Assembly (NCBI RefSeq): GCF_003951095.1
Contig: NZ_QXGL01000005.1
Span: 124,001 to 188,000, forward strand
DNA length: 64,000 bases
Direction of reading: 5' to 3'
Source: Bifidobacterium goeldii
GTDB taxonomy: Bacteria; Actinomycetota; Actinomycetes; Actinomycetales; Bifidobacteriaceae
The notes under the pieces were generated by a model. It saw only the letters and a program-made list of their open reading frames with translations, did no database searches and had not been told where the DNA came from. Positions 1-7,289 of this stretch are shown one piece after another (within the stretch, counting starts at the first letter, position 1; each line of letters opens with the position of its first letter). The translations under genes were made by a program, and so were the position numbers.

Positions 1-1051
1 CAAGCTGACGCACGACAGCGCGGCGGTAGGTGGCAGCGCCCAGCGCGCCGAGATCGTGGTGCATGCACATGCCGAGAGCGCGCATGTTCACGCCGTTGAG
101 ATACAGGCCAGAGGCCGGGTCGAGCGTGATCCAGCGCAGGCCGATCTTGGCCTCGACTGCGTCGAGAGGTGCGGCGGCCTCGGCATCCGCGTCGGCATCG
201 CCGGCGAGCACGGTGGTGCGCAGCGTGTAGCGGTACGGGTCGGCGGTGCTCCACAGGCGCGGATCCGGCACGGCGATGACCTGCTCGTAGCGGTTGGCAG
301 CGCTCGCATCGTCGTAGTGCGCGGCGGCGTGCGTGGTGTCAGGCGTGTTCGCTGGCACGGTGACCTGAGTATCAGCGGCGGCGACAACGTTACCGTCCGC
401 GTCGAGGATCTCGTTGCGCAGTGTGACGGCGGCGTCTTCGGCGGTTTCGTTGGCGATAATCGTGGCGACGTGCACGTTGGCGACGCCCTGCTTGACGTCG
501 GCTTCGAGCGTCGGCGTGGTGACCTGCGTGCCGAAGCGAGCGACATGGACCGGCTCGGTGACGGTGAGCGTCACGTCGCGGTAGATGCCGGCGCCGGCGT
601 ACCAGCGCGAACTCGGCTCCTCGTTGTTGGAGCGTACGGTGATGACGTTCTCTTCGCCGAGCTTGAGCTTGCCGGTCAGGTCGATGCTGAAGGCGGTGTA
701 GCCGTAATGGTGCTCGCCGACCTTTTCGCCGTTGAGCCAGATTTCGGCGCGGTCCATCACGCCGTCGAAGTCTAAGGTGACGCGCTTGCCGGCGAGGGAT
801 TGCGGCGCGACGAAAGTCTTGCGGTACCAGCCTTCGCCAACCTTGAGGTAGCCGACCGTTGCGCGGGCGTTGCGGGAGAACTTGCCTTCGACGCCGTAAT
901 CGTGCGGCAGTGTGACGGCGCGCCATTCGCTGTCGTCGTAGGCGGGTTTTTCAGCGCCGTTGGGTGTGCCGCGGAAGAAGCGCCAGCCGCGGTCGAAGTT
1001 GTTGTTACGGGAGCCGAACTCAGTAGGGTTCAGCGTGGTGTCTGTCGTCAT
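1..1051 (-). CDS. GH2 family glycosidase, probable beta-galactosidase (3' end cut by window edge)
   Basis: Only the first 350 residues are inside the window; the reading frame is open to position 1. The N-terminal part shows the sugar-binding fold typical of glycoside hydrolase family 2, with a WRAVTLPHDYG segment at about residues 43-53 and RAEIWLNGEKVG further on. The edge is reached at GMCMHHDLGALGAA, the start of the GH2 catalytic TIM barrel, so the catalytic glutamates lie outside. The ATG at 1051 has a good ribosome-binding site (GGAGGT) just upstream. It is divergent from a GPH sugar symporter, with two LacI-type operators between them, which supports hydrolysis of an imported beta-galactoside in the cytoplasm. 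A beta-glucuronidase or other GH2 activity cannot be excluded from the N-terminal half alone. Confidence 0.85.
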   Translation of the reverse strand, partial: MTTDTTLNPTEFGSRNNNFDRGWRFFRGTPNGAEKPAYDDSEWRAVTLPHDYGVEGKFSRNARATVGYLKVGEGWYRKTFVAPQSLAGKRVTLDFDGVMDRAEIWLNGEKVGEHHYGYTAFSIDLTGKLKLGEENVITVRSNNEEPSSRWYAGAGIYRDVTLTVTEPVHVARFGTQVTTPTLEADVKQGVANVHVATIIANETAEDAAVTLRNEILDADGNVVAAADTQVTVPANTPDTTHAAAHYDDASAANRYEQVIAVPDPRLWSTADPYRYTLRTTVLAGDADADAEAAAPLDAVEAKIGLRWITLDPASGLYLNGVNMRALGMCMHHDLGALGAATYRRAVVRQL

Positions 1052-1160
1052 CTGAAGACCTCCATGACTTGTGTGATGAGCGAGCATGTGCGACATTGCG
1101 TATTGATTGCCGGGGTCCTGCCGTAGGAGCCCGGCAAATCGGAACAATCCATAGCATATC

Positions 1161-1176
1161 ATCTCATCGATGAGAT
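1161..1176. promoter_or_regulatory. LacI-type operator, perfect 16-bp palindrome
   Basis: ATCTCATCGATGAGAT is a perfect palindrome with the central CG typical of LacI-family operators. It is the best copy of a motif found six times between 1161 and 7192, always upstream of a gene of this locus. It lies between the glycosidase and the first symporter and could serve either. Confidence 0.8.
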
Positions 1177-1229
1177 TGGTAATAAACCTTGATATTTCAC
1201 AATTTAGAAACGCCGTGGATGGCGCTAAA

Positions 1230-1245
1230 ATCTTATCGATGATAG
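1230..1245. promoter_or_regulatory. LacI-type operator, imperfect copy
   Basis: ATCTTATCGATGATAG keeps the ATCT-ATCGAT core of the operator at 1161 with a degenerate right half-site. It overlaps the proposed -10 of the downstream symporter, a position expected to repress by promoter occlusion. Confidence 0.65.
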
Positions 1246-1383
1246 AGTTTGGTCACAACGAAAAAGTCGACCGAGGCAACGGCGTGTCGCAGGGGTGCGA
1301 TGAAGTGCAATCGATACACGCAATGGTGTGCGCATTCGAGCAGTACCCGGTCTTCAAAGATTGAGCAGGAATACGAAAGGACG

Positions 1384-2967
1384 ATGATGTCTGACTCTCA
1401 AGGAGCGAACCGCCCATTGATTGCAAAACTGTCATGGAAAGCCAAGCTCGGCTACTCCACATTCTCACTGTCATACGTTATGCAGACGATGATCGTGACC
1501 TGGCAGATGTTCTACTTCACCACATTCCTGGGCGTATCAATGGCCGTTACTGCGGTGCTCATCGCCACAGGCAAAATCGTCGCTTCCGTAATCGGCCCGG
1601 TCTGGGGCTATATCTCCGACCGTATGTACCGCAACGCGCTCGGTCGCCGCTTCGGCCGTCGCCGTTCGATTTTGATCTTCGCAATCCCCGCGAACTTCGT
1701 CTTCTATCTGCTGTTGTGGATTCCTAACCTGCCGATCCCGGTCTACTTCTTCGCAAACCTGCTGTACTGGGCGTTCTTCGCTGGTATCACCACCGTGCAG
1801 TACGGCCTGCCAAGTGAGATGACCGAAAACCCGACTCAGCGCGCGCAGCTCGTCGGCGTCAACCAGATCGCCGGCGCAATCGGCGGCACGTTCCTGTCAG
1901 TGCTGAATGTCTACCTGTTCACCATCTGGGGCAAAGACAACTGGGAATCGTACTTCAACATGGCGTTGCTGTACGGCATTATCGGCACCGCCGTGCTGAT
2001 GCTCGGATTCCTGTCCATCCAGGAGCGCCCGTTCGACGAATCCACCAATGTCTCCGACGCAGACGGAAACGGTACGCAAGGCACTAGCGGAACTGCCGGC
2101 CATATCGGCGCGGGCAAACGCTTGGTTTCAGTGGTATGGAACTTCCTCTCGGTGCTCAAAGTCAAGGAATTCCGCAATTATCTTGGCCTGTACTTGTCTG
2201 AGGAAATGTTCCGTACGGTGCGTGGCACACTCAACACGTATTTTGTGATCTTCGTGCTGCTGCTCGATCCGCAAACCGTGTCGCTGGCCACCGGCGTGAA
2301 CCTGCTGTTTGGCATCGCGTGCGTGGGTTTCTTTATGTGGGTGACAGCGAAAATCGGCGGCCCGCGAGCGTACCGGCTTGGCGGCGTTGAAGTGATCTTT
2401 GTATTCCTCGCAATGTTTGCGCTGGCAATGACCGCGAGCAGCATACCAACAGGCACGCGCGCGGTACTGTACATTGGCCTTGGCTTGTTTATGAACTTCG
2501 GTATTACCGGCGTAGTGAACGCCACGCAGTACACCTATACGTTCATTCCTGACGTTGATGAGATTATTACCTCGAAACGCCGCGAAGGCCAGTATGCCGC
2601 TATTAATTCAACGATTGACGATATTTTCTCCTCCGCGGAGACGATTGTGATCGGGCTTGTGCTGGAGGCGACTGGATTCGTGGAAGGCGCGCAATCGCAG
2701 CCTCCGCAGACGGTGTTTGCGCTCGCATGCTTGTTCTCGTTCGTGCCGATTGCGATTTGTATCGTCGGTATTGTGTTCACGTTCCGTTTGCGCTTGAATC
2801 GCGAGAATCATGAGCAACTGCTCGCTGAAATTGCGCGTTTGCGCGACGGCGGTTCGATGGATGATGTAACGCCGGAGACGCGCACATTGGTAGAAAGCCT
2901 GACTGGTATGCCATATGAGCAGTGCTGGGGGCACAACAATGTTATTAACGTGGCGCATAAGGCGTGA
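1384..2967 (+). CDS. GPH-family sugar:cation symporter, first copy
   Basis: A 527-residue polytopic membrane protein of the glycoside-pentoside-hexuronide (GPH) family in the major facilitator superfamily. About twelve hydrophobic segments are visible, with the loop GYISDRMYRNALGRRFGRRR at about residues 77-96 resembling the cytoplasmic signature loop. The family imports oligosaccharides such as lactose with a cation; the neighbouring GH2 glycosidase makes a beta-galactoside the likeliest substrate, though this is inferred. The ATG at 1384 follows AAAGGA and is immediately followed by a second ATG. Its C-terminus (GMPYEQCWGHNNVINV) is nearly the same as that of the next gene, so the two are tandem paralogues. 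Its codon choice is more mixed than that of the second copy. Confidence 0.88.
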   Translation: MMSDSQGANRPLIAKLSWKAKLGYSTFSLSYVMQTMIVTWQMFYFTTFLGVSMAVTAVLIATGKIVASVIGPVWGYISDRMYRNALGRRFGRRRSILIFAIPANFVFYLLLWIPNLPIPVYFFANLLYWAFFAGITTVQYGLPSEMTENPTQRAQLVGVNQIAGAIGGTFLSVLNVYLFTIWGKDNWESYFNMALLYGIIGTAVLMLGFLSIQERPFDESTNVSDADGNGTQGTSGTAGHIGAGKRLVSVVWNFLSVLKVKEFRNYLGLYLSEEMFRTVRGTLNTYFVIFVLLLDPQTVSLATGVNLLFGIACVGFFMWVTAKIGGPRAYRLGGVEVIFVFLAMFALAMTASSIPTGTRAVLYIGLGLFMNFGITGVVNATQYTYTFIPDVDEIITSKRREGQYAAINSTIDDIFSSAETIVIGLVLEATGFVEGAQSQPPQTVFALACLFSFVPIAICIVGIVFTFRLRLNRENHEQLLAEIARLRDGGSMDDVTPETRTLVESLTGMPYEQCWGHNNVINVAHKA

Positions 2968-3014
2968 ATCTGCGCGTTTGCGCTGATTATTGACGATATC
3001 GCTGGTATAGCAGC

Positions 3015-3050
3015 AAAAAGCCGCTTGGATGATGGTCCAGGCGGCTTTTT
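3015..3050 (+). terminator. Rho-independent terminator after first symporter
   Basis: A 14-bp stem (AAAAAGCCGCTTGG paired with CCAGGCGGCTTTTT, one G-U) closes an 8-nt loop and ends in a T run. It separates the two symporter transcripts. Confidence 0.85.
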
Positions 3051-3090
3051 GTATTGCAAACAGCGGGGACACGCCGGAAATCGCATAATT

Positions 3091-3106
3091 ATCTTATCGA
3101 TGAGAT
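3091..3106. promoter_or_regulatory. LacI-type operator
   Basis: ATCTTATCGATGAGAT differs at one base from the perfect palindrome at 1161. It lies upstream of the second GPH symporter. Confidence 0.75.
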
Positions 3107-3158
3107 TTGTGATACAGTATGTTTTGCAAACATCAAGTAAGGGAAATCGAACCGCAGA

Positions 3159-3174
3159 ATCTCAACGATAAGAC
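3159..3174. promoter_or_regulatory. LacI-type operator, degenerate copy
   Basis: ATCTCAACGATAAGAC keeps the ATCTCA half-site and central CGAT. It lies 68 bp downstream of the operator at 3091, a spacing compatible with two repressor dimers on one face or looping. Confidence 0.6.
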
Positions 3175-3297
3175 TCTGTGGGGAACGTGGAACAGACGGA
3201 GCTGTCATCCACCTGCACCGTGATCAAAAGCACTATCAAACCTTGTGATCATGCCGCGCGATTTCGATTTTTCCGCAGAGAAACAGGAGAATACGAA

Positions 3298-4851
3298 ATG
3301 TCCAGCTCGACTCCCGCGGTTGGCCGCAAACTGTCGTGGGTGACCAAGTTCACCTACGCGCTGCTGCCGCTGTCGTTCACCATGACCACGATGGTCATGA
3401 CCTGGCAGATGATTTACTACACCCAGCCGCTTGCTATCGGCATCGGTATTGTTACCGCGCTGCTTGCAGTTGGTAAGGCTATCGGTGGCTTTATCACACC
3501 GATTTGGGGTTACATCTCCGACCGTATGTACGCCACCTCCTTCGGCCGTAAGGTTGGCCGTCGTAAGGGCGTTCTGCTCATCGCAGCTCCGCTGAACCTG
3601 CTGTTCTACGTGCTGCTGTGGGTGCCGAACATGCCAGTGTGGTACTACCTGGTCGTCAACGTCATCTACTACGGCGTCTACCCGGGCATCAACACGGTCG
3701 TCTACTCACTGCCTTCCGAAATGACCGATGATTCCAAGGATCGTGCGGCTCTGGTTGCTATCCAGCAGATCGGTGGCGGCGTCGGCGGCTTCGTGTTCTC
3801 CATGCTGAACGCTTACCTCTTCGCCATCTGGGGCGCCAACGGCTGGCAGCCTTACTTCAAGGTCGCAATGATCTACGCTGTTGCCGGTACGCTGCTGCTC
3901 ATCGTTGGCGCACTGTGCATTAAGGAACGTCCGTACGACGAGACCACCGATGTGTCCGCTGCTGATAAGGGTTCCGAAGAGAAGGTCGGCGTTCTCAAGC
4001 GTCTTGTCTCCGTGTTCTGGAACTTCCTGTCCGTTATGCGCATCAAGACCTTCCGCAACTACCTCGGCATTTACCTGGCTCAGCAGACCTTCCGTACTGT
4101 CCGCGGTACCATCAACGGCTACTTCATCATCTTCGTCCTGCTGCTCACCCCGACTGAGGTTTCGCTGTCCACCGGCTTCAGCTTCCCGTTCGGTATCGCC
4201 TGCGTGATTCTGTGGGCTACGCTGATCACCAAGCTCGGCGGCATCAAGTGCTACCGTCTCGGCGGCTGGCTGACCATCATCCTCTTCTCCGGCATCTACG
4301 TGCTCGCCCTCATGCGTGGCTCGCTGTCCCCGGCTCAGCTCACCCTGTGGTTCACCATCCTGATCACCGCGTTCTCGCTTGGTAACTCCGGCCTGGTGAA
4401 CGCACAGACCTACATCCAGTCCTTCGTGCCGGATGTTGATGAGATCGTGACCGGCAAGCGTCGTGAAGGCCAGTACGCTGGCATCCAGTCCACCCTCGAA
4501 GTCATCGTCAACACCGTCGTGACCATCGTTGTGGGCGTCATCCTGCAGGCTGTCGGCTTCCAGTCCGGCGCTGATGTCAAGACTCAGTCTGACCTGGTCG
4601 TCAACGTGCTCATCTACATGTACGTCGGCACCGTGATCGTGCTCTGCCTCGTCGGCATCGCACTGACCTACCGCATGCACCTCAACGAGAAGAACCACGA
4701 CATCCTCGTGGCTGAGTCTGCTCGTCTGCGCAACGGTGGCTCCATGGCTGACGTTACCGAAGAGACCCGCAAGGTTGTTGAGGATCTCGCCGGTATGCCG
4801 TACGAGAAGTGCTGGGGCAACAACAACGTGATCAACGTTTCCAAGCACTGA
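3298..4851 (+). CDS. GPH-family sugar:cation symporter, second copy
   Basis: A 517-residue paralogue of the preceding symporter, with the same arrangement of about twelve hydrophobic segments, the loop GYISDRMYATSFGRKVGRRK and the terminal GMPYEKCWGNNNVINV. The ATG at 3298 has AGGAGA seven bases upstream. Codon choice is strongly biased (CTC/CTG for Leu, ATC for Ile, GGC/GGT for Gly), as in the highly expressed glgP, and unlike the first copy, which suggests this is the main transporter under inducing conditions. It sits in its own transcription unit between two terminators and behind two LacI operators. Substrate is inferred to be a beta-galactoside or related oligosaccharide; the sequence does not settle it. 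Confidence 0.88.
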   Translation: MSSSTPAVGRKLSWVTKFTYALLPLSFTMTTMVMTWQMIYYTQPLAIGIGIVTALLAVGKAIGGFITPIWGYISDRMYATSFGRKVGRRKGVLLIAAPLNLLFYVLLWVPNMPVWYYLVVNVIYYGVYPGINTVVYSLPSEMTDDSKDRAALVAIQQIGGGVGGFVFSMLNAYLFAIWGANGWQPYFKVAMIYAVAGTLLLIVGALCIKERPYDETTDVSAADKGSEEKVGVLKRLVSVFWNFLSVMRIKTFRNYLGIYLAQQTFRTVRGTINGYFIIFVLLLTPTEVSLSTGFSFPFGIACVILWATLITKLGGIKCYRLGGWLTIILFSGIYVLALMRGSLSPAQLTLWFTILITAFSLGNSGLVNAQTYIQSFVPDVDEIVTGKRREGQYAGIQSTLEVIVNTVVTIVVGVILQAVGFQSGADVKTQSDLVVNVLIYMYVGTVIVLCLVGIALTYRMHLNEKNHDILVAESARLRNGGSMADVTEETRKVVEDLAGMPYEKCWGNNNVINVSKH

Positions 4852-4901
4852 TCACCGACTTGGCCGGTTGCCGCTTCCCGGTAGCTGGCTACTCAATAAC
4901 A

Positions 4902-4960
4902 TAACCGCGGCGATGAGCCTCTCTCTCCAACCAACCTCTGTCGTCGCCGCGGTTAGTTTT
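4902..4960 (+). terminator. Terminator after second symporter
   Basis: A 12-bp stem, TAACCGCGGCGA (4902-4913) with TCGCCGCGGTTA (4944-4955), encloses a pyrimidine-rich loop and is followed by GTTTTTC. Confidence 0.75.
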
Positions 4961-4988
4961 TCAACGTTCTGTGAACTTCCGTGATGCA

Positions 4989-5020
4989 GCGGGAACTCGG
5001 TTTTCGGGTTCCCGCCTTTC
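4989..5020 (+). terminator. Second hairpin between symporter and regulator
   Basis: GCGGGAACTCG pairs with CGGGTTCCCGC across a short T-rich loop and is followed by CTTTCTT. It probably acts as a backup terminator, insulating lacI from the strongly expressed symporter. Confidence 0.65.
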
Positions 5021-5045
5021 TTATATGGTGAACGCGCGTGGCGTG

Positions 5046-5083
5046 TTGACATCGCACCAACGCGCTAATCTCATCGTTAAAGG
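5046..5083 (+). promoter_or_regulatory. lacI promoter with overlapping operator
   Basis: A consensus -35 TTGACA at 5046-5051 is followed by a poor -10 about 17 nt downstream. The operator ATCTCATCGTTAAAGG at 5068-5083 overlaps that -10. Its left half-site is perfect and its right half degenerate, which suggests weak autorepression. Confidence 0.55.
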
Positions 5084-5125
5084 ACTTTTGAGATTTACTA
5101 TCCAACTTGAGGAGTTGTGATTGTT

Positions 5126-6130
5126 ATGGTGACGCTGAAAGATGTTGGCGAGCTGGCAGGAGTAACCGCCACCACAGCTTCTGCAGCGCTGCGCAATAAG
5201 GAATATGTCAAGCCGGAAACCATACAGCGCGTGCGCGAAGCGGCGAAGAAGCTTGGCTATAAAACTAACTTGTCTGGCCGCTCGCTGCGTTCTGGGCGCA
5301 GTGATACGATCACCTTTCTCACCTCCGGTATTGAAGGCGACTACTTCTCGCATCTTGCAATGTCAGTTGCTGAGGAAGTGCATGAGCGCGGCTCGCATAT
5401 GCTGATTGAGCTGTCGCGGTATCTTGACGACGATAACGACTTGTCGTATACGTTCTCCGACGGCATTATCGCGATTAATGCGCCGCGCGCAGTCGATATT
5501 TTGCAGCAGCACCCGTCGGTGATGTTGGAGAATTACGATACTTCCATTCCCATTGACACGGTGAACGCGCCGAGTGCTGAAGGTTCGCGCGTGGCTGCAC
5601 GGCATCTCATTGAGCGCGGCTGCAAACATATTGGTATTGTTGGCGATAATCGCGATCCAAGCCGCAACATCATTCCCGGTGCGCGAGACACCCGCATGCG
5701 TGCAGCTGCGGCCGAAATTCGCGCCGCTGGTCTTGAATTCGATGAACGCTACGATTTCATCAAATCCGCATGGTCTATTGACGGTGGCATCGAAGCTGGG
5801 CGTAAGCTCGCGAAAAAAGGCCGCAAAGGCATGAAATATGATGGCTTGTACTGCCTGAACGATGGCATCGGCTTAGGAGTGCTGCGCGGCCTTGCAGATG
5901 GCGGTGTGCATGTGCCAGATGATGTACTCGTTATTGGTTTCGATGGTTTGAGCCAAGGCGCGTACAGCGTGCCGACGCTGACTACTGTTGCCACGGATTT
6001 TAAAGGCATGGCGAATACCGCGTTGACCTTGCTAATGCGCCGTATTGAGCAGCCCGAAAAAGAGTATTTCCCGCAAACCGTTACCGTGGGGTACAAGCTT
6101 ATTGAGCGCGAATCCACCGCGCGCAAATAG
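5126..6130 (+). CDS. LacI-family transcriptional regulator of the sugar locus
   Basis: A 334-residue LacI/GalR-type repressor. The N-terminal helix-turn-helix and hinge are clear at residues 2-60 (VTLKDVGELAGVTATTASAAL, then KLGYKTNLSGRSLRSGRS), followed by a periplasmic-binding-protein-like sugar-sensing domain ending with VLVIGFDGL and VTVGYKLIERES. I chose ATG 5126 because AGGAG at 5110-5114 is well placed for it; the GTG at 5117 lies too close. Sugar binding normally releases such repressors from DNA. Six matching operators sit upstream of its own gene, both symporters, the GH2 glycosidase and the esterase, so it very probably controls all of them. The effector sugar is unknown. Confidence 0.9.
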   Translation: MVTLKDVGELAGVTATTASAALRNKEYVKPETIQRVREAAKKLGYKTNLSGRSLRSGRSDTITFLTSGIEGDYFSHLAMSVAEEVHERGSHMLIELSRYLDDDNDLSYTFSDGIIAINAPRAVDILQQHPSVMLENYDTSIPIDTVNAPSAEGSRVAARHLIERGCKHIGIVGDNRDPSRNIIPGARDTRMRAAAAEIRAAGLEFDERYDFIKSAWSIDGGIEAGRKLAKKGRKGMKYDGLYCLNDGIGLGVLRGLADGGVHVPDDVLVIGFDGLSQGAYSVPTLTTVATDFKGMANTALTLLMRRIEQPEKEYFPQTVTVGYKLIERESTARK

Positions 6131-6151
6131 CGTGGCAGTTACATGTAAAGC

Positions 6152-6190
6152 AGCAAGGCGCGCGGGTTTTGTGAGCCCGCGCGCCTTGCT
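6152..6190. terminator. Bidirectional terminator between regulator and esterase
   Basis: A perfect 15-bp stem (AGCAAGGCGCGCGGG with CCCGCGCGCCTTGCT) encloses a 9-nt loop between two convergent genes. T runs on either side are short. Confidence 0.7.
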
Positions 6191-6223
6191 TGTTGTGCGC
6201 TCGTTGTTTCGCTAGATCTGTTG

Positions 6224-7126
6224 TTAGCCAAGGTGGGCGTTGCAGAAGCCGATAAAACGCGTTGTGGCCTTGGGGGAGCGCCAGACTTCGGGGTCGCCGT
6301 GACCGCCGGTTTCTGGGTACCACGTTTCGATATGCTCGCTCAGCCCTGCTTCGCGTAGGCGGCATTCCAACGCGCGCGTTTGCTGCGCAGGCACGACCGG
6401 ATCATCGTCGGCGTGAGCGAGCAGCATTGGGGGCATAGTCTCAGCGAGTGATGGCGATGTCGTTACGTGTGCGATCGGGCTCGCATCGGCTTCTTCGGCT
6501 GCGGTGCGGTCGGCGCCCAGAATCGTGTCTTTGTAATATTCGACCATGTCATGCCAGTAGGCGTCGGATGTTGACCATGTGGCGATGTTACTAATGCCAA
6601 ACGCTGCGATCACTACATTCACATCGCTGGAGGCGTTGCGCGTCGCGGTATCGTAGCCGATGGAACGGTTGTCGTAGTGCTCGTTGCCGTTGGTGAATCC
6701 AAGGAATTGTGCGAGATGCGCGCCGGCGGATGCACCCCACGCAACAATGCGATTCGGGTCGATATTCCAGTCGCTTGCATGCGCGCGCAGGAAGCGGATC
6801 GCAGCTTTGCAATCATGGATCTGTGCAGGCCAGCGCGCCTCGGTAGACAGGCGGTAATTAATCACGGCGACTGCGTAGCCGGCTTTGAGAAACGCTTCGG
6901 TGTCTGCGCGCCCGGTGGCTAGGCCCGTCGCTCCAGCGTCGAAGTTACCGCCAACCCAACCGCCGCCGTGAATGTAGACGATTAATGGGTGCGGCGCCGG
7001 TGCTGTACCATCTGTGCTCGCTCCCGGGGTGATTTTCGAAGTGGATTCGGGGATGGCAAGGTACAACTTGTGCGATTGCAGCCCAGTGCCTGCGTAATCC
7101 AGATCAGTAAGTTCGGTGATGTGCAT
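6224..7126 (-). CDS. Alpha/beta hydrolase, HSL/BD-FAE-type esterase
   Basis: A 300-residue cytoplasmic carboxylesterase of the hormone-sensitive-lipase type. The oxyanion motif HGGGW is at 53-57, the nucleophile elbow GASAG at 131-135 (Ser133), the acid in HADDDPVVP (about Asp242) and the histidine in GGHGDPE (about His276). ATG 7126 is preferred over upstream starts because GAGG lies just upstream and because the longer frame would run into the operator and -10. A TATAAT on the minus strand (7191-7196) overlaps a LacI operator, so it belongs to the same regulon as the symporters. Removal of acetyl or feruloyl groups from an imported glycan is a reasonable guess, not shown by the sequence. 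Confidence 0.85.
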   Translation of the reverse strand: MHITELTDLDYAGTGLQSHKLYLAIPESTSKITPGASTDGTAPAPHPLIVYIHGGGWVGGNFDAGATGLATGRADTEAFLKAGYAVAVINYRLSTEARWPAQIHDCKAAIRFLRAHASDWNIDPNRIVAWGASAGAHLAQFLGFTNGNEHYDNRSIGYDTATRNASSDVNVVIAAFGISNIATWSTSDAYWHDMVEYYKDTILGADRTAAEEADASPIAHVTTSPSLAETMPPMLLAHADDDPVVPAQQTRALECRLREAGLSEHIETWYPETGGHGDPEVWRSPKATTRFIGFCNAHLG

Positions 7127-7176
7127 ATACAGCCTCTTTGCGTTTGATATCGCAGCAACATAGCAGCGATCGAAAA

Positions 7177-7196
7177 ATCTCAACGATGAGATTATA
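7177..7196 (-). promoter_or_regulatory. Esterase promoter -10 with overlapping LacI operator
   Basis: On the minus strand a perfect TATAAT (7196-7191) runs directly into the operator (7192-7177), which on the plus strand reads ATCTCAACGATGAGAT. Repression by blocking polymerase follows from the geometry. A -35 is not clear. Confidence 0.7.
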
Positions 7197-7289
7197 GCGC
7201 CTGCGCCTGATGGCAATGACATCGCAGGAGCAGATGCCGTTGAGACGAACACGTCTTAGCGTAGAGAGCGGGTTGAGTGAGTCGTGTGG

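Larger units (their letters stand above)
1052..1383. promoter_or_regulatory. Divergent promoter region between GH2 glycosidase and GPH symporter
   Basis: This 332-bp gene-free stretch separates two divergently transcribed genes and carries two LacI-type operators at 1161-1176 and 1230-1245. A plausible symporter promoter is TTTAGA at 1203-1208 and TAAAAT at 1226-1231 with a 17-nt spacer; the second operator starts at its -10 element. I could not identify the glycosidase promoter with confidence. The symporter ribosome-binding site lies at about 1377-1381 (AAAGGA). Confidence 0.6.
2968..3297 (+). promoter_or_regulatory. Intergenic leader of the second symporter
   Basis: The 330-bp gap contains a terminator for the first symporter (3015-3050), two LacI-type operators (3091-3106 and 3159-3174) and then a leader of about 120 nt before the ribosome-binding site AGGAGA at 3286-3291. 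The two operators are 68 bp apart, the same arrangement as upstream of the first symporter, where the spacing is 69 bp. No small gene is evident. Confidence 0.6.

Noticed and set aside
3706..4848. A 380-codon open frame on the minus strand
   Set aside because: Antisense to the second symporter; Asp/His/Glu-rich shadow.
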